Assembly (NCBI GenBank): GCA_007124415.1
Contig: SLFE01000096.1
Coordinates: forward strand, 1 to 9,780
Reading direction: 5' to 3'
From: Waddliaceae bacterium
GTDB taxonomy: Bacteria > Chlamydiota > Chlamydiia > Chlamydiales > SLFE01
DNA length: 9,780 nt
The translations under genes were made by a program, and so were the position numbers. The notes beneath the pieces are model-generated. The model was given only the letters and a program-made list of their open reading frames with translations. It made no database searches and was not told the origin of the DNA. Shown in pieces: positions 6,458 through 9,780 of the stretch. The stretch's first letter is position 1. Each line of letters opens with the position of its first letter.

Positions 6458-7609
6458 ATGAAAGTTGAAATTAAAGTCCCTAACATGGGCGAGTCGATAT
6501 CGGAAGCGACCGTAGGAGAAATCATCAAGGAGTCGGGAACGAAGGTGTCGACAGACGATGAAGTATTAGAACTTGAGACCGACAAAGTCAATCAAGTCCT
6601 CTATGCCCCAGATTCGGGAGTGTTGACATTGAACGTCAATGTTGAGGACACCGTTAAAATCGGCCAGGTTATCGGACATGTCGATACCGAAGGAAAGGGG
6701 GAGGAAAAAAAGCCCGAAAAGAAAGAGGAGTCTAAGGGAAAACCTAAAGAAGAAAAAGAAGAGCCTAAAGAAGAAAAAGAAGAGCCTAAAGAAGAAAAAG
6801 AACAACCCAAAGAAACGCCGCCTGACATGGGCGGGGTTCGAAGTCAGGCTCAAGACTTTATTAGAGAAATCAAGGACGAAAAAGCCTTTCCCGCACCCAT
6901 GCCCAGAGGTGAAAGGGAGAGCCGCAAGCGGATGTCGAGGATACGGAAAGTGATTGCCGGACGTCTTGTGGAGGCGCAGCAGTCCACAGCGATGCTGACC
7001 ACCTTTAATGAAATCGACATGACAGCCGTCATGGAGCTTCGGGAAAAGTATAAAGAAGCATTTTTGAAGCGGTATGGAGTCAAGCTGGGCTTTATGTCTT
7101 TTTTTGTTAAAGCCTGCGTCTCCGCGCTTCAGCATTTCCCGGGAATCAACTCCTATATCGACGGCGAAGAGATCGTGCGGAGGCATTACTACGACATCGG
7201 AATCGCTGTTGGAACGGATAGAGGCCTTGTCGTTCCAGTTGTAAAAGGATGCGACGCTCTCACTTTTGCCGATATTGAATCAAATATAAACGACTATGCA
7301 GCCAAGGCAAAGGATGGCTCCCTGCAGGTCGACGATCTTAAAGGGGGCGGCTTCACCATTACCAACGGCGGCATCTACGGATCGCTTCTTTCGACGCCGA
7401 TTTTAAACCCTCCGCAGAGCGGTATTTTGGGGATGCATAAAATTGAAAAGAGACCAATTGTTATAGGGGATGAAATCGTTGTCAGACCTATGATGTACGT
7501 CGCTTTGAGCTACGACCATCGCATTGTTGACGGCAAGGAGGCGGTATCGTTTCTTGTTCATGTCAAAAACTGTCTCGAGGATCCCGCAAGACTGATTTTA
7601 GAGGTATAA
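6458..7609 (+). CDS. sucB: 2-oxoglutarate dehydrogenase E2, dihydrolipoamide succinyltransferase
   Basis: This E2 core enzyme moves the succinyl group from its lipoyl arm to CoA. At 383 residues it is slightly shorter than E. coli SucB (405). The N-terminal lipoyl domain (about 1-76) carries the lipoylation site LELETDKVNQ, Lys43. A highly charged linker (about 77-118) follows, rich in Lys, Glu and Pro and partly encoded by a 21-bp tandem repeat. The catalytic domain begins near 145 (RKRMSRIRKVIAGRL) and contains STAMLTTFNEIDM, LGFMSFFVKA, GGFTITNGG, NPPQSGILGMH and the active-site motif SYDHRIVDG with His354 and Asp358. Between linker and catalytic domain I see no recognisable peripheral subunit-binding domain, unlike E. 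coli SucB and like the mitochondrial enzyme. The gene starts 2 bp after the sucA stop with AAAGGG (6445-6450) as ribosome-binding site inside the sucA end. Assignment to the succinyl rather than acetyl type rests on the partner sucA and close resemblance of the catalytic domain to SucB/DLST. Confidence 0.97.
   Translation: MKVEIKVPNMGESISEATVGEIIKESGTKVSTDDEVLELETDKVNQVLYAPDSGVLTLNVNVEDTVKIGQVIGHVDTEGKGEEKKPEKKEESKGKPKEEKEEPKEEKEEPKEEKEQPKETPPDMGGVRSQAQDFIREIKDEKAFPAPMPRGERESRKRMSRIRKVIAGRLVEAQQSTAMLTTFNEIDMTAVMELREKYKEAFLKRYGVKLGFMSFFVKACVSALQHFPGINSYIDGEEIVRRHYYDIGIAVGTDRGLVVPVVKGCDALTFADIESNINDYAAKAKDGSLQVDDLKGGGFTITNGGIYGSLLSTPILNPPQSGILGMHKIEKRPIVIGDEIVVRPMMYVALSYDHRIVDGKEAVSFLVHVKNCLEDPARLILEV
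6743..6814. repeat. 21-bp in-frame tandem repeat in the sucB linker
   Basis: Two identical copies of a 21-bp unit (beginning CCTAAAGAAG, at 6743-6763 and 6764-6784) are followed by a third copy with two differences (6785-6805) and a 9-bp partial copy with one difference (6806-6814). Each unit encodes PKEEKEE. The repeat lengthens the charged hinge between the lipoyl and catalytic domains. Its length is a whole number of codons, so gain or loss of units by slippage would keep the frame. Confidence 0.9.
7601..7605 (+). promoter_or_regulatory. Ribosome-binding site of lpdA inside the sucB end
   Basis: GAGGT at 7601-7605 lies 5 bases before the lpdA ATG at 7611 and overlaps the last codons of sucB. 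With a 1-bp gap between the stop and the start, this supports coupled translation and fixes the lpdA start. Confidence 0.6.
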
Positions 7610-7610
7610 C

Positions 7611-8978
7611 ATGTATGATGTCGCAATAATCGGATCCGGACCAGGCGGCTATGTTGCCGCAATAAGAGCGGCTCAGCTAGGTTTGAAAACAGCTATTGTA
7701 GAAAAATGGGACACTTTAGGCGGCACCTGCCTGAATATCGGATGCATACCTTCAAAGGCCCTTCTCCATTCATCGGAATTGTACGAAAAACTTTCCAAGC
7801 AGGGAAAAGAGCACGGCATCGACCATTCCAAGCTTTCGGTCGATTTTGAGCGGATGAGCAAGCGTAAAGATGAAGTTGTGAAAAGCCTTGTAGAGGGCGT
7901 TGCCGGGCTGATGAAGAAAAACAAGATTGATGTTTTTCAGGGAGAGGGATCATTTGTCGACGCAAATACAATCTCTGTCGGCAATGACAAAGTAAAGGCG
8001 AAAAGTATCATCATCGCCACAGGATCCGAGCCCGCCTCCTTGCCTTTTCTTTCGATTGATGAAGAGAAAATTGTCTCTTCTACAGGCGCGCTGGCCTTGA
8101 AGGAAGTTCCTAAAAGGATGGTCGTGATTGGCGCCGGGGTGATCGGAGTCGAGCTTGCTTCGGTTTATAACCGGTTGGGAAGCGAAGTCAACATTGTAGA
8201 AATGCTCGACCATATCTGTCCTGCAATGGATAAAGACGTTAGCAAAACTCTTCTGCAAATTCTCAAAAAACAAGGGCTGAAATTTCACATGTCAACCATG
8301 TGCAAAGAGGCCGATGCGGGCAAAAAAGAAATCAAACTCACCCTTGACAAGGGCGATCCGCTCAAGGCCGATGTTGTTCTTGTCGCCGTTGGAAGAAAGC
8401 CCTACACCAAAAGCTTGGGGCTTGAAAATATAAGCATTGAAACAACTAAACAGGGTTTTATTCCCGTGGACGGCAATTTCAGGACCAAGCATCCCCATAT
8501 TTATGCCGTCGGCGACGTTATTGAGGGAGTTATGCTCGCGCATAAGGCCTCCGAAGAAGGGGCATCAGTAGCTGAAATCATCGCGGGAAAAAATCCTCAC
8601 GTTGATTACATGACGGTTCCCAATGTAATTTATACGCACCCCGAAGCCGCTGCTGTGGGACTTACCGAACAGGAGGCCGAAGAAGCCGGCCTTGATCTTA
8701 TAGTTGGAAAATATCAATTCAAAGGCAATGGCAGAGCCCGTTGCGCGGGAGAGACGGACGGTTTTGTTAAAATTATCGGAGAGAAAAAGAAAGGACTGGT
8801 GCTTGGCATGCACATAGTGGGCGCTAGTGCCTCAGAACTTATTTCCGAAGGGATGGTTGCCATCGCCAAAAGAGCTACAGTTGAAGAGCTGGCTGCAGCA
8901 CCTCAGGCTCATCCGACAATGAGCGAGGCTATAAAAGAGGCTGCGCTCAATGCCCTTGGCAGAACCATTCATGCCTGA
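7611..8978 (+). CDS. lpdA: Dihydrolipoamide dehydrogenase (E3)
   Basis: This FAD enzyme reoxidises the dihydrolipoyl arm of E2 and reduces NAD+, completing the 2-oxoglutarate dehydrogenase cycle. The 455 residues are close to the normal family length. Visible are the N-terminal FAD motif GSGPGG (8-13); the redox disulfide in GGTCLNIGCIPSK (Cys40 and Cys45); ATGSEP (137-141 region); the NAD-binding GAGVIG (174-179); the second FAD contact YAVGDV (298-303); and the dimer-interface catalytic pair in AHPTMSEA (His434, Glu439). Nothing is missing. It is the last gene of the sucA-sucB-lpdA operon and starts 1 bp after sucB, so this E3 is co-produced with the 2-oxoglutarate complex. Whether it also serves pyruvate dehydrogenase or glycine cleavage cannot be told from this window. 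Downstream lies a 61-bp convergent gap without a clear terminator. Confidence 0.98.
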   Translation: MYDVAIIGSGPGGYVAAIRAAQLGLKTAIVEKWDTLGGTCLNIGCIPSKALLHSSELYEKLSKQGKEHGIDHSKLSVDFERMSKRKDEVVKSLVEGVAGLMKKNKIDVFQGEGSFVDANTISVGNDKVKAKSIIIATGSEPASLPFLSIDEEKIVSSTGALALKEVPKRMVVIGAGVIGVELASVYNRLGSEVNIVEMLDHICPAMDKDVSKTLLQILKKQGLKFHMSTMCKEADAGKKEIKLTLDKGDPLKADVVLVAVGRKPYTKSLGLENISIETTKQGFIPVDGNFRTKHPHIYAVGDVIEGVMLAHKASEEGASVAEIIAGKNPHVDYMTVPNVIYTHPEAAAVGLTEQEAEEAGLDLIVGKYQFKGNGRARCAGETDGFVKIIGEKKKGLVLGMHIVGASASELISEGMVAIAKRATVEELAAAPQAHPTMSEAIKEAALNALGRTIHA

Positions 8979-9039
8979 TTATACCATTTATCAAAAATAA
9001 ATTTTACTTCTAGCTACGTCGAGCAACCACTGCTTTTCA

Positions 9040-9612
9040 TCAGTAGCCGTGGGATGTGCCGCACCCGCAGGATGACTTGACGTTGCGATTGCTGATTTTG
9101 AAGCCGGAACCCTGCAGGCCGTCAATATAGTCGATTTCCGAGCCCAGTAGACGGTCCATCATTGATTTTTTTATATGAATTTCTATTCCTTGCGAGACGA
9201 TGGTCTCGTCATCTTCTCTAGCTTTTTCGGAATAATCCAGGACATATTCAAAGCCGTTGCAACCGGCCATTTTTTCATCAAATCGGATGCCCCAGCCCTG
9301 TTTCCCTTCCGAATCGAGAATTGAGAGGTATTTTTTTGCTGCCCGAGGAGTGATTGTGATCGTAGAATGATCGACTTTTTCGTCCAGCAAGTCATTTAGT
9401 TTTGCGACAAGGCGGTTGATTTCATCGTCCGTTTTTCCATGGCCATACATCCCTTGCTCGAGGGTCTCCCAAGTAGCAGCATGGCAGCCGATGCAATGCA
9501 GGCCGGCGTTGGTGATCTCTTGCGACAACCGCTGCGCCTTGTTGGGGAACATCCCCAGTATTGAATCAATGGTCATTTGCCGACTGATTTTTACTTTTGC
9601 TTCTTGAGCCAT
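9040..9612 (-). CDS. DUF1858 domain fused to an A-type Fe-S carrier (IscA/HesB/ErpA-like)
   Basis: This 190-residue protein has two parts. Residues about 10-55 (MTIDSILGMFPNKAQRLSQE, then AGLHCIGCHAATWETLEQGM) match the DUF1858 type, a small helical domain with a CxxC pair (Cys40, Cys43). Residues about 82-190 are an A-type Fe-S carrier with the three ligand cysteines in place: Cys118 in AGCNGFEY, and Cys182 and Cys184 in SSCGCGTSHG. The usual GGC is AGC here. A-type carriers receive clusters from a scaffold and pass them to target apoproteins, especially [4Fe-4S] enzymes. The ATG is at 9612, 5 bp after the ferredoxin stop, so the two genes form an operon; a weak CAGG lies upstream. The gene converges on lpdA. 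A nitric-oxide or redox-sensing role for the DUF1858 cysteines is possible but unproven. Confidence 0.88.
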   Translation of the reverse strand: MAQEAKVKISRQMTIDSILGMFPNKAQRLSQEITNAGLHCIGCHAATWETLEQGMYGHGKTDDEINRLVAKLNDLLDEKVDHSTITITPRAAKKYLSILDSEGKQGWGIRFDEKMAGCNGFEYVLDYSEKAREDDETIVSQGIEIHIKKSMMDRLLGSEIDYIDGLQGSGFKISNRNVKSSCGCGTSHGY

Positions 9613-9617
9613 AATAT

Positions 9618-9780
9618 TTAAAACCTGATAGTTACGTTTCCGCTTTTAATGTGGCACTGGCAGGCGAGCCTCTCGTCTGTAACTCCGGGACCTAGAAAAT
9701 CTTCTTCTTCCTGCGTCTGGTCTGTGAGATTTTGCTCGCCTTCAACGATTTCAATCACACATGTCCCGCAAACTCCTTCG
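9618..9780 (-). CDS. [2Fe-2S] ferredoxin, 5' end beyond the window
   Basis: Only the last 53 complete codons are inside the window, running from the right edge to a TAA at 9618-9620. The visible protein begins EGVCGTCVIEIVEG and ends DERLACQCHIKSGNVTIRF. The CGTC pair and the later Cys in LACQC are the last three cluster ligands of a plant- or adrenodoxin-type [2Fe-2S] ferredoxin; the first Cys must lie just upstream of the edge. The spacing between CGTC and the LAC cysteine is 32 residues, shorter than the 36 of Isc-type Fdx, so it need not be the isc ferredoxin. An acidic stretch (QEEEDF) is typical of the partner-docking face. It precedes the A-type carrier gene by 5 bp in the same operon, which suggests electron supply for Fe-S assembly, though a respiratory or biosynthetic role is equally possible. 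Confidence 0.88.
   Translation of the reverse strand, partial: EGVCGTCVIEIVEGEQNLTDQTQEEEDFLGPGVTDERLACQCHIKSGNVTIRF

Noticed and set aside
6743..6814. Tandem repeats considered as a CRISPR-like array
   Set aside because: Units are directly adjacent with no spacers, in frame, and inside sucB.
6566..7186. Minus-strand open frame of 206 codons within sucB, with Phe-rich repeats
   Set aside because: The FFFF-type repeats are the complement of the Lys/Glu-coding tandem repeat of the E2 linker; this is not an independent gene.
8979..9039. Possible bidirectional terminator between lpdA and the Fe-S carrier gene
   Set aside because: Only weak AT-rich pairing (AAAAT with ATTTT) and a 4-5 bp stem are visible, with no GC-rich stem plus T-run on either strand.

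Overview
The window shows a bacterial chromosome segment with moderate GC content and tightly packed genes. It has no tRNA, rRNA, CRISPR array, insertion sequence or other sign of mobile DNA. Protein features suggest a member of the Chlamydiota, probably an amoeba- or host-associated 'environmental' chlamydia. This is an inference from the style of the 2-oxoglutarate dehydrogenase proteins (for example the E2 lipoyl motif TDKVNQVLYAP) and an effector-like orphan protein. No phylogenetic marker is present, so the placement is moderate at best.

Layout, left to right. (1) Bases 2-985 (+) hold the 3' part of an unrecognised gene for a charged, partly coiled-coil protein with a very acidic C-terminus. 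(2) Bases 942-3550 (-) hold a two-gene operon: a small Cys-rich predicted lipoprotein, then a 679-residue ResB/Ccs1-type cytochrome c biogenesis membrane protein joined to it by an ATGA overlap. The ResB gene runs tail-to-tail into gene 1 and overlaps it by 44 bp. A strong 13-bp inverted repeat lies just past gene 1's stop, inside the ResB coding region. (3) Bases 3551-3650 are a divergent promoter region of 100 bp. (4) Bases 3651-8978 (+) are a complete sucA-sucB-lpdA operon encoding E1, E2 and E3 of the 2-oxoglutarate dehydrogenase complex, with gaps of 2 bp and 1 bp. (5) Bases 9040-9780 (-) hold the 3' end of a [2Fe-2S] ferredoxin gene followed, 5 bp later, by a gene fusing an N-terminal DUF1858-type domain to an A-type Fe-S carrier (IscA/HesB/ErpA-like).

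How the genes work together. The central operon makes the whole machine that turns 2-oxoglutarate into succinyl-CoA and NADH in the TCA cycle. The flanking operons concern redox biology: haem attachment to c-type cytochromes on one side, Fe-S cluster delivery and electron transfer on the other. One plausible link is that A-type carriers mature [4Fe-4S] enzymes such as lipoate synthase, which E2 needs for its lipoyl group.

The core content is conventional metabolism. The points most worth a second look are an E2 with no recognisable peripheral subunit-binding domain, the DUF1858-A-type carrier fusion, the Cys-rich lipoprotein paired with ResB, and the overlapping convergent gene ends with a hairpin. 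I did not find convincing evidence of a wholly new multi-gene system.
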